In this document: one piece after another, positions 15,010-24,702 of the stretch | How the letters are laid out: each line of letters opens with the position of its first letter | Numbering within the stretch: position 1 is the first letter of the stretch | DNA from: Thermohalobaculum sp050331395 | Lineage (GTDB): Bacteria; Pseudomonadota; Alphaproteobacteria; Rhodobacterales; Rhodobacteraceae | Length of the DNA: 42,265 bases | Assembly (NCBI GenBank): GCA_050331395.1 | Contig: JBHJGX010000114.1 | Span: 1 to 42,265 of the forward strand | Reading direction: 5' to 3' | Translations under genes and position numbers: made by a program | Notes under the pieces: generated by a model | What the model saw: only the letters and a program-made list of their open reading frames with translations | What the model was told of the DNA's origin: nothing | The model's database searches: none

Positions 15010-15651
15010 ATGGACGTGATCCTGTTGCAGCGGGTCGATAAGCTCGGCCAAATGGGCGAAGTCGTTAAGGTCAAAGACGGCTATGCGCGGAATTTCCTGC
15101 TTCCCCAGGGCAAGGCGCTCCGGGCGTCCAAGGCCAACATCGCGCGGTTTGAGGCCGAGAGGGCGGATCTCGAGGCGCGGAACGCCGACAAACGCGCCGA
15201 GGCGGAGCGTCAGGCGGCGGAGCTCGACGGCCGTCAGTTTGTGATTATCCGCAACGCCTCCGAGGCGGGCGCGCTCTACGGGTCGGTTGCTCCGCGGGAT
15301 ATCGCCGAGGCGGCGGCGGACGCGGGTTTTGCCCTCGACCGGCGTCAAGTGATCCTCAATAAACCGATCAAAGAACTCGGGCTCCACGACATGCGCGTCG
15401 AATTGCATCCCGAAGTCATCGTGACGGTAACAGCCAACGTCGCCCGTTCCGCCGAAGAAGCCGAAGTCCAGGCGTCGGGGAAGTCGATCCAGGAACTTCG
15501 CGCCGAGGAAGAGGCCGCAGCCGAATTCGATATCGCCGAGCTTTTCGACGATATGGGTGGGGCCGCGTCCGACGATGGCGACGACGACGATCGGCGCTCG
15601 GGCCCGGTGGATGTGCCGGAGGGGCGGGGCGGAGACCAACCCGCCGACTGA
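15010..15651 (+). CDS. rplI: 50S ribosomal protein L9 with acidic C-terminal extension
   Basis: A 213-residue L9. The N-terminal rRNA-binding domain (MDVILLQRVDKLGQMGEVVK, YARNFLLPQGKAL), the long connecting helix (ARFEAERADLEARNADKRAE) and the C-terminal domain (ALYGSVAPRDIAEA, LGLHDMRVELHPEV) are all present. After about residue 150 it carries an extra acidic tail (FDDMGGAASDDGDDDD and beyond), longer than the ~148-residue E. coli protein; tails of this kind are common in Rhodobacterales. ATG at 15010 lies 10 nt after rpsR with GAGGCGG upstream; longer in-frame starts overlap rpsR and were rejected. Confidence 0.97.
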   Translation: MDVILLQRVDKLGQMGEVVKVKDGYARNFLLPQGKALRASKANIARFEAERADLEARNADKRAEAERQAAELDGRQFVIIRNASEAGALYGSVAPRDIAEAAADAGFALDRRQVILNKPIKELGLHDMRVELHPEVIVTVTANVARSAEEAEVQASGKSIQELRAEEEAAAEFDIAELFDDMGGAASDDGDDDDRRSGPVDVPEGRGGDQPAD

Positions 15652-15685
15652 GGGTCGCCCAGACCTGCGATCGCGACACGTTTTC

Positions 15686-15712
15686 GGGGCCCGGCGGACA
15701 CGCGCGGGCCCC
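15686..15712 (+). terminator. Terminator-like hairpin after rplI
   Basis: GGGGCCCG (15686-15693), an 11-nt loop and CGGGCCCC (15705-15712) form a perfect 8-bp GC stem 34 nt after the rplI stop. The following GTTGTCGTTTC is only a weak U tract. It probably ends the ribosomal operon. Confidence 0.6.
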
Positions 15713-15809
15713 GTTGTCGTTTCGGTTACCCCCTCAATTTGGCCGTCATTCTGTCATCTGTCTGCCATGAGCCGCTGGCCCGCCGGAATTTTCCCCGTTT
15801 TCCCCAGTC

Positions 15810-15840
15810 TTATCCACATGATCGAAAGAATCGGGGATAA
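15810..15840. promoter_or_regulatory. Convergent DnaA-box pair upstream of dnaB
   Basis: TTATCCACA (15810-15818, + strand) is a perfect consensus DnaA box. On the minus strand, TTATCCCCG (15832-15840) is a one-mismatch box. They face each other 13 nt apart, about 95 nt before the dnaB start, in the region that must hold the dnaB promoter. DnaA control of dnaB is inferred, not shown. Confidence 0.55.
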
Positions 15841-15933
15841 GCCTCTGTCAACCGGTCCTCGGCGCTGCCCATCCGACGCGTGCTCCGCTAGACTTTTGTA
15901 ACAATTCGATGACAACTCGGAGCGTCCACCCCG

Positions 15934-17442
15934 ATGGCTGACGGCAGTCGACCCGCAGAACCCGAAGGCTTGCCCCATAATCTCGAGGCCGAACAGGCCA
16001 TCCTCGGGGCGTTGCTTCTCAATAACGACGTCCACGAACGCATTGCCGGGTTGCTGGAGCAACGTCATTTCTTCGAGCCGGTGCATGGGCGCATCTATGC
16101 CCTCGCCGCAGAGCGGATCGCCAAGGGGACGCTCGCCTCGCCGGTCACGCTCAAGCCGCTGCTGGCCGAGGACCAGGGCCTCGCGGCGCTGGGCGGCGTC
16201 GGCTATCTGGCGCGGCTGGCCGAGGCGACCGTCTCGATCATGGTCGTGCGCGACTATGCGACCGTCGTCCGCGACCTCGCGCTCCGCCGCGAACTGATCT
16301 CGATCGGCGAGCAAATCCAGCACAATGCCCGCCGGGTCGAGGGCGACACCGATCCTTCCGAGCAGATCGTGACCGCCGAGAAGGCGCTCTACGAGGTTGC
16401 CAAATCCGGCACTTACGGCCGCGGCTTCATGGATTTCGGCCGGGCGCTGACCATCGCCGCGCAGGCGGCCGAGGCCGCGCATCAGCGCAAAGCCGGGCTC
16501 GCGGGCATCTCGTCGGGGCTTCGCGAACTCGACCGCAAGCTCGGCGGGCTCCGGAAATCCGATCTACTGATCCTCGCTGGGCGCCCGTCCATGGGGAAGA
16601 CCGCGCTCGCCACCAATATCGCCTTCAACGTCGCCCGGCGCCGCGAGATCAAGCGCGGCGAGGACGGCAAGGACCGGCTCGTGGCCGGCGGGGTGGTCGG
16701 GTTCTTTTCCCTCGAGATGTCGGCCGAGCAGCTCGCCAACCGTATCCTGGTCTCGGAGGCCCAGCTGCGCTCGGCCGATCTCGCCGAGGGCAAGCTTGGC
16801 GAAGGCGATTTCAAGCGCTTTCTTCAGGTCGCCCGTGAGCTCGAGAAAATTCCGCTCTATATCGACGATACGCCGGCGTTGCCGATCTCGGCTCTGGCGG
16901 CGCGGGCTCGGCGGCTCGCGCGCACGGACCATGGGCTCGACGTGCTGGTGGTCGACTATCTGCAACTTGTGCGGCCGGCGAGTTCCAAGGGCGAGAACCG
17001 GGTGCTCGAGATCTCGGAAATCACCCAAGGGTTGAAGGCGCTGGCGAAGGAACTCGAGATCCCGATCATCGCGCTCTCGCAGCTGTCGCGGCAGGTCGAG
17101 GCCCGGGAGGACAAGCGGCCGCAACTGGCGGACTTGCGCGAGTCAGGCTCGATCGAGCAAGACGCGGATGTGGTGATGTTCGTCTTCCGGGAAGAATACT
17201 ACCACGAACGCTTGAAACCTGCCGAGGACAACGAGAAGTTTTCTGAATGGATGCAAAAGGCGGAAAAGCTGCACGGCCGGGCCGAGGTGATCATCGGCAA
17301 GCAGCGGCATGGGCCGATCGGCACGGTCGAGCTGCATTTCGAGGCGAAATACACCAAGTTCACCGACCTCGTGCGGGAGAATTCGGGCTATCTACCGGAC
17401 GGTCAGCCAGGCTATCAACCGGAAGGTGGGGAGTTTCGGTGA
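15934..17442 (+). CDS. dnaB: Replicative DNA helicase DnaB
   Basis: A 502-residue hexameric fork helicase. The N-terminal domain begins PHNLEAEQAILGALLLNNDV. The RecA-like ATPase domain has Walker A GRPSMGKT at 216-223, FFSLEMSAEQLANRILV, the Walker B region LDVLVVDYLQLV, ALSQLSRQVEAREDKRPQLA and LRESGSIEQDADVVMFVFRE. A short charged insert (REIKRGEDGKDRL) after Walker A is common in alphaproteobacteria. Length is normal. The gene starts a transcript after the DnaA-box region and is followed at 14 nt by alanine racemase. Confidence 0.97.
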   Translation: MADGSRPAEPEGLPHNLEAEQAILGALLLNNDVHERIAGLLEQRHFFEPVHGRIYALAAERIAKGTLASPVTLKPLLAEDQGLAALGGVGYLARLAEATVSIMVVRDYATVVRDLALRRELISIGEQIQHNARRVEGDTDPSEQIVTAEKALYEVAKSGTYGRGFMDFGRALTIAAQAAEAAHQRKAGLAGISSGLRELDRKLGGLRKSDLLILAGRPSMGKTALATNIAFNVARRREIKRGEDGKDRLVAGGVVGFFSLEMSAEQLANRILVSEAQLRSADLAEGKLGEGDFKRFLQVARELEKIPLYIDDTPALPISALAARARRLARTDHGLDVLVVDYLQLVRPASSKGENRVLEISEITQGLKALAKELEIPIIALSQLSRQVEAREDKRPQLADLRESGSIEQDADVVMFVFREEYYHERLKPAEDNEKFSEWMQKAEKLHGRAEVIIGKQRHGPIGTVELHFEAKYTKFTDLVRENSGYLPDGQPGYQPEGGEFR

Positions 17443-17455
17443 CGCAGGTCGCCCG

Positions 17456-18514
17456 GTGAGCCTCACCGCCACGCTGACGATAGATCTGGGCGCCATCGTC
17501 CGAAACTGGCACGCGCTCGACAGGCTCTCGGGGCTGGCCGAGACGGCGGCCGTGCTCAAATCCGACGCCTATGGCTGCGGGATCGACCGGGTCGGGCCTG
17601 TGCTGGTCGCCGCGGGGGCCCGGACGTTCTTCGTGGCCTTGCCCGACGAAGGCGCCGCGCTCCGCCGTGCCGTGGGGCCGGGGCCGGTGATCTACTGCTT
17701 GGCAGGCTACCCGACCGCCGCAGCGCCGCAGGAACGCGCGCTTTTTGCCGAGGCCGCGATCCGACCTGTGCTGAATGCGCCCGAGCAGGTGGCCGCGTGG
17801 CAGGCGTCTGGCGCGCCGGGGCCCGTGGCCGTTCAGCTCGACACGGGCATGAACCGCCTCGGTCTCGAGCCGGCCGAACTGGCCGCCATCGGCCTGCCCG
17901 CGGGCACGGCGCTCGTCCTCAGCCACCTGGCCCGCGCTGACAGCCCGCACGCGCAGAACCTGGAGCAGCGCGCGGCCTTCGAGGCGATGACTTGCGGTCT
18001 GGGCGGCGCGACGGGGCCGGTCTTGTCCCTTGCAGCAACGGGCGGGACGCTCCTCGGGGCCGCGTTCCGCTATGCCATGGTGCGCCCCGGGATCGGCCTC
18101 TTCGGCGGGCATCCGTTCGACGCGGCGGAACCCGTGGTGCGCCTCGAGGCGCCGGTCCTGCAAATCCGCGACGTCGCCGAGGGCGAAATCGTCGGCTATG
18201 GCGGCGCTTGGCGGGCCGCGCGTCCCTCTCGGATCGCGACCGTTTCGGCGGGCTATGCGGACGGGATCCTCCGGGCGGCGGGCAACCGGGCCGTCGCGGA
18301 GGTAGCTGGCCGCCGCTGCCCATTCGCCGGGCGGGTTTCCATGGATCTTGTCACGCTCGATGTGACGGATGCTCCCGACCTATCGGTCGGTGACCCTGTG
18401 AACTTGCTCGGCCCCGACCTGACGATCGATCAGCTCGGCACGGCTGCGGGCACCATCGGATACGAGATCTTAACGAGCCTCGGCGCACGGTATCGGCGTC
18501 GTTACCTTGACTGA
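17456..18514 (+). CDS. alr: Alanine racemase
   Basis: A 352-residue PLP enzyme that makes D-alanine for peptidoglycan. The PLP lysine is Lys35 in AAVLKSDAYGCG; the second catalytic base is Tyr267 in ATVSAGYADG. Other family blocks are VAVQLDTGMNRLGL, RYAMVRPGIGLFGG, CPFAGRVSMDLVTLDVT and the end TIGYEILTSLGARYRRRYLD. The start is GTG at 17456 (VSLTATLTIDLGAIVRNW), 13 nt after the dnaB stop; the ribosome site is weak (GCAGGTC), so expression may depend on coupling to dnaB. Confidence 0.94.
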   Translation: MSLTATLTIDLGAIVRNWHALDRLSGLAETAAVLKSDAYGCGIDRVGPVLVAAGARTFFVALPDEGAALRRAVGPGPVIYCLAGYPTAAAPQERALFAEAAIRPVLNAPEQVAAWQASGAPGPVAVQLDTGMNRLGLEPAELAAIGLPAGTALVLSHLARADSPHAQNLEQRAAFEAMTCGLGGATGPVLSLAATGGTLLGAAFRYAMVRPGIGLFGGHPFDAAEPVVRLEAPVLQIRDVAEGEIVGYGGAWRAARPSRIATVSAGYADGILRAAGNRAVAEVAGRRCPFAGRVSMDLVTLDVTDAPDLSVGDPVNLLGPDLTIDQLGTAAGTIGYEILTSLGARYRRRYLD

Positions 18515-18587
18515 CCGGGCCGGCGCCCGCCCTTGGCACATGCGCACGCGGGTCCTATAGACACGACACCAGAGTTCGGAGCCGTCC

Positions 18588-19382
18588 ATGCCTGCGCTTG
18601 CCGCCGTCCAGGGCTTTCTCGCCGCCATCGGAGCCGCCGTGCTCGGGCTCTGCCGGACGACCGGTCAGGTCGCGCTCTTTGCGGCCGAGGGCCTCAGCCA
18701 TGTGCTCCGCCCGCCCTTCTATCCCGGAGAGATCGGTCGGCAGCTGCTTCGGATCGGCTATTTCTCGCTGCCCGTCGTCGGGCTGACGGCGCTTTTTACG
18801 GGCGGCGCGCTCGCGTTGCAGATCTATGCAGGCGGCGCGCGGTTCAGCGCCGAGGCCGTGGTCCCGTCCATCGTGGCGATCGGCATGGTGCGCGAGCTCG
18901 GCCCGGTGCTCGGCGGATTGATGGTCGCGGGGCGGGTCTCCGCCTCGATCGCCGCGGAGATCGGGACCATGCGGGTGACCGAGCAAATCGATGCGCTCGT
19001 GACACTCAGCACCAATCCGATTAAGTATCTGGTGGCCCCTCGGCTGGTGGCGGCGACACTGGTCTTGCCGCTTCTCGCACTGGTGGGCGATGTGATCGGG
19101 ATCATGGGCGGGTTTTTGGTCGGCGTTCTGCGGCTGGACTTCAATCCGTCGGTTTACATCAACACGACCTACGAATTTCTCGAATTGGAGGACGTCACCT
19201 CGGGCCTCATCAAGGCCGCGGTCTTTGGCTTTATCATCGCGCTTATGGGGTGTTTTCATGGCTTTATGTCGGGCCGCGGCGCTCAAGGCGTCGGCCGAGC
19301 GACGACGAATGCGGTCGTCAGCGCGTCGATCCTGATCCTCTCGGCGAATTACGTGCTGACCGAAGCGCTGTTCCCCGCATGA
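18588..19382 (+). CDS. mlaE: ABC transporter permease, MlaE family
   Basis: A 264-residue inner-membrane permease of the MlaE/YrbE family, which moves phospholipids between inner and outer membranes. Features are an N-terminal amphipathic region (VLRPPFYPGEIGRQLLRIGY), about five hydrophobic helices, and the family core ALALQIYAGGARFSAE, IVAIGMVRELGPVLGGLMVA, GRVSASIAAEIGTMRVTEQI and NPIKYLVAPRLVA. TTCGGAG precedes the ATG. Its stop overlaps the ATG of the ATPase gene. No MlaD (MCE) gene follows here. Confidence 0.92.
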   Translation: MPALAAVQGFLAAIGAAVLGLCRTTGQVALFAAEGLSHVLRPPFYPGEIGRQLLRIGYFSLPVVGLTALFTGGALALQIYAGGARFSAEAVVPSIVAIGMVRELGPVLGGLMVAGRVSASIAAEIGTMRVTEQIDALVTLSTNPIKYLVAPRLVAATLVLPLLALVGDVIGIMGGFLVGVLRLDFNPSVYINTTYEFLELEDVTSGLIKAAVFGFIIALMGCFHGFMSGRGAQGVGRATTNAVVSASILILSANYVLTEALFPA

Positions 19383-20143
19383 CGCCGAAGATCGAGATGT
19401 CCGGCATCGCCAAATCCTTCGGCGAGAAGCAGGTGCTGCGGGGCGTGGATCTGTCGATCGCGCCCGCCGAGAGCCTGGTGATCATCGGCGGATCGGGGAC
19501 GGGCAAATCGATTACGCTCAAATGCGTGCTCGGCCTCGTGCGTCCGGATGCGGGCCGGATCACGGTCGATGGCGCGGATGCGATCCGGGCGCGCGGCCGA
19601 GCGCGCGAGCGGCTTCTCGAAAAATTCGGCATGCTTTTCCAAGGGGCGGCCCTCTTCGACTCGATGACTGTCTGGGAGAACGTGGCGTTCCGTCTTCTCC
19701 GCGGGCGTGGGCGGCTGCCGCGGGCCGAGGCGCGCGCGCGGGCCATCGAAAAACTCGCCCGCGTCGGCCTCGATGCGGCGACCGCCGATCTCTTTCCCGC
19801 GGAGCTCTCGGGCGGCATGCAAAAGCGCGTCGGCCTCGCACGGGCCATCGCGGCCGAACCCGACATCATCTTTTTCGACGAACCGACGACGGGCCTCGAC
19901 CCGATCATGGCCGACGTGATCAACGAGCTGATCCGCGAGATCGTCACCGAGATGGGCGTGACCGCAGTCACCATCACCCACGATATGAGCTCGGTCCGCA
20001 AGATCGCCGACCGGGTCGCCATGCTCCATGCGGGCGTGATCCAGTGGGACGGCCCCGTCGGCGAGATCGACACGACCGAGAACCCCTATATCCACCAATT
20101 CGTCAACGGCCTCCCGGACGGCCCGATCGCCACCGTGCGCTGA
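19379..20143 (+). CDS. mlaF: ABC transporter ATP-binding protein, MlaF family
   Basis: A 254-residue ATPase that powers the MlaE-type permease. Walker A GGSGTGKS is at 37-44, the Q-loop in GMLFQGAALFDSMTVWENVA, signature LSGGMQKRVGLARAIAAEP, Walker B IIFFDEPTTGLDP and switch His in VTITHDMSSVRKIADRV. The LFQGAALFDS pattern is typical of MlaF. The start at 19379 overlaps the mlaE stop (ATGA); the longer frame upstream overlaps mlaE and was rejected. Confidence 0.93.
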   Translation: MTPKIEMSGIAKSFGEKQVLRGVDLSIAPAESLVIIGGSGTGKSITLKCVLGLVRPDAGRITVDGADAIRARGRARERLLEKFGMLFQGAALFDSMTVWENVAFRLLRGRGRLPRAEARARAIEKLARVGLDAATADLFPAELSGGMQKRVGLARAIAAEPDIIFFDEPTTGLDPIMADVINELIREIVTEMGVTAVTITHDMSSVRKIADRVAMLHAGVIQWDGPVGEIDTTENPYIHQFVNGLPDGPIATVR

Positions 20144-20147
20144 GGCG

Positions 20148-20612
20148 ATGGCGGCGGGGCGGTATATCCCGGAGCGGCTCGAGCGCGCGATCGCCGCGCA
20201 TGATGCCCGGGCGCGCCGGGCGGCCGCGTGGTCGGTGAGCGGGCAGTCGACCTTGCTCGTGAGCGCGATCCTGACGCCGGCGCTCCTCGGGGCGGGCGAG
20301 TTTTGGGTGATCGATCTGCGCCCGGGGGTGCTCCGGCTGGCCGCCCTCGGCACGGCGACGGTGGCAGCGGTGGCGGCCGGGTTGACGATCGCGGCGGGCT
20401 GGCGGGATCGCTGGGTGGCGAACCGGACGCTCGCGAATGCGCTGACGCAGGAGCGGGTGCTCTACGAGACCCGGGCCGGCGCCTATGCGGGGCTCGGGGA
20501 CGGCGACGCGCTCGCGGTGTTGGTGGAACGGTGCGAGGCGCTCTTGGCCGAGGACGTCACCGGCTGGTCGGTGGGCAACGGACGGGCCTTGGCCAAGGGG
20601 CGCGCCCCTTAG
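20148..20612 (+). CDS. DUF4231-like small membrane protein
   Basis: A 154-residue protein with two adjacent hydrophobic helices (STLLVSAILTPALLGAG and AALGTATVAAVAAGLTIAAG). They are followed by WRDRWVANRTLANALTQERV and LYETRAGAYAGL, a layout resembling DUF4231 proteins: two helices, then a Trp/Arg-rich helix and a cytoplasmic tail. The function is unknown. It starts 5 nt after mlaF, so it is probably co-transcribed. In the place where MlaD or MlaC genes are often found, this is the only partner seen. Its stop overlaps that of the convergent gene. Confidence 0.65.
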   Translation: MAAGRYIPERLERAIAAHDARARRAAAWSVSGQSTLLVSAILTPALLGAGEFWVIDLRPGVLRLAALGTATVAAVAAGLTIAAGWRDRWVANRTLANALTQERVLYETRAGAYAGLGDGDALAVLVERCEALLAEDVTGWSVGNGRALAKGRAP

Positions 20613-21328
20613 CCGTGGCGGCGCAGCCGTGCGACCCGGGCATTCGCCCCGGCGACGACGGCGCCGAAGCCGAGCCGCACGAGCCAAGGCACCCGGTTCC
20701 ACGCGCCTTCGGTCCGATCGTAGAACTGCCGGGCGTCCTCGAAGCTGCCCCAGACGCGGCCGCGGAGCGCGGGCACGAATTGGGAGAACCCCGGAAAGAC
20801 GTCGGTGCCGTCCCGATGCGTGCCCCAGCCGGCGGTCCGACCTTGGGCGCGGAGGCGCGCCTGGGCCGCGCGAAAGAACGGACGGTCGAGTATGTGGCTG
20901 TCGAAGGCGATCGGGCCGTCCGGTCCGTCGATCACCACATAGGCGTGATCGAGATAGGGCGTCCCCGGCTCGAGGATGCCGCCGAAAAGCCGCGCGTCGA
21001 CCTCGGCAAAGACGAGCCTCGCCGCGTAGCCGGCCTCGCGGAGCAGCCGGACGAGCACCGCACTCTTGGTCACGCTATAGCCGAGCCCGCGGATCCAGGT
21101 CTCCGCCGGCGGCTCGTCCCAAAAATGCATGCCCCAGCCGAAGCGAAGCTCGTCACGCACCCGGTCGTGGAGGAGACGGGCGCCCGCAAGGCGGTCCGCA
21201 TCGACGTTTTTCGGCGAAGCCTGCGCCGACGAGAGCAGCTGGGCCAGCGGCAGAAGCGCGCGGGCGGCCTGCAATGGCCGATCAAAAAAGGGTTCGGATG
21301 CCGAGGGTTGAACGAAAGGTTGCGACAC
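20609..21328 (-). CDS. Transglutaminase-like protein without the catalytic Cys
   Basis: A 239-residue protein resembling the transglutaminase-like (TGc) fold: ARLLHDRVRDELRFGW, GYSVTKSAVLVRLLREAGYA, then LDHAYVVIDGPDGPIAFDSH. In this fold a Cys normally stands in the G-x-C-xx-K-A/S segment. Here that segment reads GLGYSVTKSA, with Ser85 near the expected place and no Cys. His128 and Asp143 remain. This suggests an inactive or altered enzyme. GTG at 21328 (VSQPFVQPSASEP) is favoured because GGGAG lies 8 nt upstream; GTG 21337 is too close to that site. It is convergent with the DUF4231-like gene. Confidence 0.7.
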   Translation of the reverse strand: MSQPFVQPSASEPFFDRPLQAARALLPLAQLLSSAQASPKNVDADRLAGARLLHDRVRDELRFGWGMHFWDEPPAETWIRGLGYSVTKSAVLVRLLREAGYAARLVFAEVDARLFGGILEPGTPYLDHAYVVIDGPDGPIAFDSHILDRPFFRAAQARLRAQGRTAGWGTHRDGTDVFPGFSQFVPALRGRVWGSFEDARQFYDRTEGAWNRVPWLVRLGFGAVVAGANARVARLRRHG

Positions 21329-21401
21329 GGACCGCACTCCCGGGCTGACAAAAAAAACGCACCAAGTCCATTCAGAAATGTGGCATCAACCCTGCCGGGT
21401 A

Positions 21402-21428
21402 AAGTGGGCTATTAACCACTTATCAACA
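21402..21428. promoter_or_regulatory. Inverted repeat and DnaA-like box before a small membrane gene
   Basis: AAGTGG (21402-21407) and CCACTT (21416-21421) form a perfect 6-bp inverted repeat with an 8-nt AT-rich centre. TTATCAACA (21420-21428) overlaps it and is one base from a DnaA box. This lies 16-42 nt before the start at 21444, a position suited to an operator. No regulator is identified. Confidence 0.4.
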
Positions 21429-21443
21429 AATGAGGCCGCGCAG

Positions 21444-21755
21444 ATGCAATCTGTCCTGATGATCACCGGGCTCTTCGCGGGCATCTCGGTCTGCATGGCC
21501 TGCCTCTATTCCGTCGGGCAGGCGATGATGGAGGAGGGCCGCACCCGCTGGGCCAACCTCGCGCAGGTCATCGCAATTCTCGCGGTCATGGGCGCGCTGC
21601 TCGAACGCGAGGTGGAGATCGCCCGCGTGCTCGCTTTGCCGTTATTCCTGACCGCGGTCTGGGTCTTCGCCGTGGAGCGCGGCTGGTTCCGGATCTTTCC
21701 GATCCTGACGCAGATCTTCGCGGGCGTCGTGCTTGCGGGCTACGTCGCGTTCTGA
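21444..21755 (+). CDS. Small membrane protein, unknown function
   Basis: A 103-residue protein with three or four hydrophobic helices: MQSVLMITGLFAGISVCMAC, ANLAQVIAILAVMGALL, VLALPLFLTAVWVFAV and ILTQIFAGVVLAGYVAF. A short acidic/basic loop (MMEEGRTR) follows the first helix. I do not recognise the family. ATG 21444 is chosen because GAGG lies 9 nt upstream and the protein then begins at a helix; the upstream extension covers the inverted-repeat region. It precedes radA by 32 nt. Confidence 0.7.
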   Translation: MQSVLMITGLFAGISVCMACLYSVGQAMMEEGRTRWANLAQVIAILAVMGALLEREVEIARVLALPLFLTAVWVFAVERGWFRIFPILTQIFAGVVLAGYVAF

Positions 21756-21787
21756 TTCACTCCGGCCGAACGCCGAAGGGGCATCCC

Positions 21788-23173
<1,386 letters not shown>

Positions 23174-23201
23174 CCGCGGCGGGCCGGCGCACGGGCCCGG
23201 G

Positions 23202-23241
23202 CGGGCATAGACGGGCAAAAACGGGCACAATCGGGCAGACA
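23202..23241 (+). repeat. Four tandem 10-bp CGGGCA-type repeats
   Basis: CGGGCATAGA, CGGGCAAAAA, CGGGCACAAT and CGGGCAGACA follow each other without gaps between radA and cvpA. The six-base core is exact and the last four bases vary. The spacing of one DNA turn would suit cooperative protein binding, but this may be simple slippage. Confidence 0.7.
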
Positions 23242-23273
23242 CCGATAACGGGGCAGGACGAAAGGAGCGGGAA

Positions 23274-23870
23274 ATGGACTTCACCATTGTCGACGGGGGC
23301 GTCGGCGCAATCACGCTGATCTCGGCGGTCCTCGCCTATTCAAGGGGCTTCACCCGCGAGGTTCTGGCGATCGGCGGCTGGTTGATCGCCGCCGCGGCGG
23401 CGGCCTTCCTCACCCCCATGGCGGAACCGCTGATGCGCGAGATCCCGGCGGTCGGACCCTTCCTCGCGTCGTCCTGCGTGCTGTCGGTCATCGCCGCCTT
23501 CACGGTGATCATGGCCGTGGCCTTGCTGATCATGGCGGTCTTCACGCCGATCTTCTCGAACCTGATTCTCGACAGCGTGCTCGGGCCGCTCGACCGGGTG
23601 CTCGGTTTCGCCTTTGGGATCGGCAGAGGGGTGCTCTTCGCGGTGATCGCCTACATCCTTTATGTCGAGCTCATCGGCGATCCGGCCGATTGGGACGAGC
23701 TCGCGAACTCGCAGACGGCCCTCTATATCGGCGAGATTTCGACGACGATCCGCACCAATTTGCCGACCGAGCTGCCCTCCTGGCTGACCGAGCGCATCGA
23801 CGCGATGATGGCGCCCTGCACCGGGGCCACGGGTGGCGAGCCGGTCGAGCCGCTGCCTGTCGAGAGCTGA
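23274..23870 (+). CDS. cvpA: CvpA family membrane protein
   Basis: A 198-residue inner-membrane protein of the CvpA family (named from colicin V production in E. coli; linked to envelope integrity). Four hydrophobic helices are visible. Family blocks are DGGVGAITLISAVLAYSRGF, TREVLAIGGWLIAAAAAAFL, LDSVLGPLDRVLGFAFGIGR and GVLFAVIAYILYVE. The tail after PSWLTERIDAMMAP is loose. AAGGAG precedes the ATG. As in many proteobacteria it lies upstream of purF, here with one gene between. Confidence 0.93.
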   Translation: MDFTIVDGGVGAITLISAVLAYSRGFTREVLAIGGWLIAAAAAAFLTPMAEPLMREIPAVGPFLASSCVLSVIAAFTVIMAVALLIMAVFTPIFSNLILDSVLGPLDRVLGFAFGIGRGVLFAVIAYILYVELIGDPADWDELANSQTALYIGEISTTIRTNLPTELPSWLTERIDAMMAPCTGATGGEPVEPLPVES

Positions 23871-23871
23871 G

Positions 23872-24702
23872 ATGATCGCGGCGCTCCGACAGCGGGGATG
23901 GCGTCAACGGCGGCGGATCCTCGCGGTCGCGGGCGTGCTCGGGATCGCCGGGCTTCTGGCGGGCGAGGGCGTCGTGGGGCTCCTCCTCTATGGGCGCTTG
24001 GGCGGGGTCGCCCCGGGGTTGGTCGTGGGGCTGGCGCCGGCCCGGCGGCGCTTCGCGGACAAGATCGCGGTTGCGCTCCTCGCCGGCGTGATCGTCGACG
24101 GGGCCTTCGACGCGGTCCTCGGCATCGGCCCGACCGTCACGTTGGTGACGATCCTCGCGCTCGGCGCGATCTTCCTGTTCGAGGCCGAACTCTTCAACAT
24201 CGCCGCCGGGGCTGGGCCGACCGTCTTCCGCGCGCGCCGGGTCGTCCGGCTGCCACGCGACCGGGTCTGGCACCTCCTCGTCGCACAGGCGGGAGAGCCG
24301 TGGGAGCCCGCGGTCGCCAGCATCGACATCCAGCAAGGCCCCGCCGGCGAGCGCCTTCGCCGCGGCGTCTATCGCGAGGGGGGCCCCATGGGCGGCTTCG
24401 TCCGATACGAGCGCACCGTCGAGGAGGATCCCCAGCGCTATCACCTCTCTGAGGCGTGGTTCGAGCATCCGCTCATGCCCGAGGCCGATCTCTCCGACAT
24501 GCAGGCCGCGACCGGGACAGTGCTCGACGAGATCCCCGAGGGCACCGTCGTCTCGCTTTACGAGGGCGTGCCGAGCTATGGCGCCTATCTCCGGGCGCTC
24601 GCCTGGCTCGACGACATGATGGCGGATCATCTCGATCACTTTGCGGCGATTGCCGAAGAACGCCCGGATTTTTCGTTCAAAGCGGCGGATTCAGGCTTCT
24701 GA
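23872..24702 (+). CDS. Membrane protein with START/SRPBCC-like C-terminal part
   Basis: A 276-residue protein. The N-terminal ~115 residues are hydrophobic, with four or five helices (ILAVAGVLGIAGLLAG, IAVALLAGVIVDGAFDAVLG, TLVTILALGAIFLFEAELF). The rest is soluble and reads like an SRPBCC/polyketide-cyclase fold: VVRLPRDRVWHLLVAQAG, RYERTVEEDPQRYHLSEAWF, GTVVSLYEGVPSYGAYLRAL and a final amphipathic helix. I do not recognise a specific function. ATG 23872 begins 1 nt after the cvpA stop. The next gene is purF, 118 nt on. Confidence 0.65.
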   Translation: MIAALRQRGWRQRRRILAVAGVLGIAGLLAGEGVVGLLLYGRLGGVAPGLVVGLAPARRRFADKIAVALLAGVIVDGAFDAVLGIGPTVTLVTILALGAIFLFEAELFNIAAGAGPTVFRARRVVRLPRDRVWHLLVAQAGEPWEPAVASIDIQQGPAGERLRRGVYREGGPMGGFVRYERTVEEDPQRYHLSEAWFEHPLMPEADLSDMQAATGTVLDEIPEGTVVSLYEGVPSYGAYLRALAWLDDMMADHLDHFAAIAEERPDFSFKAADSGF

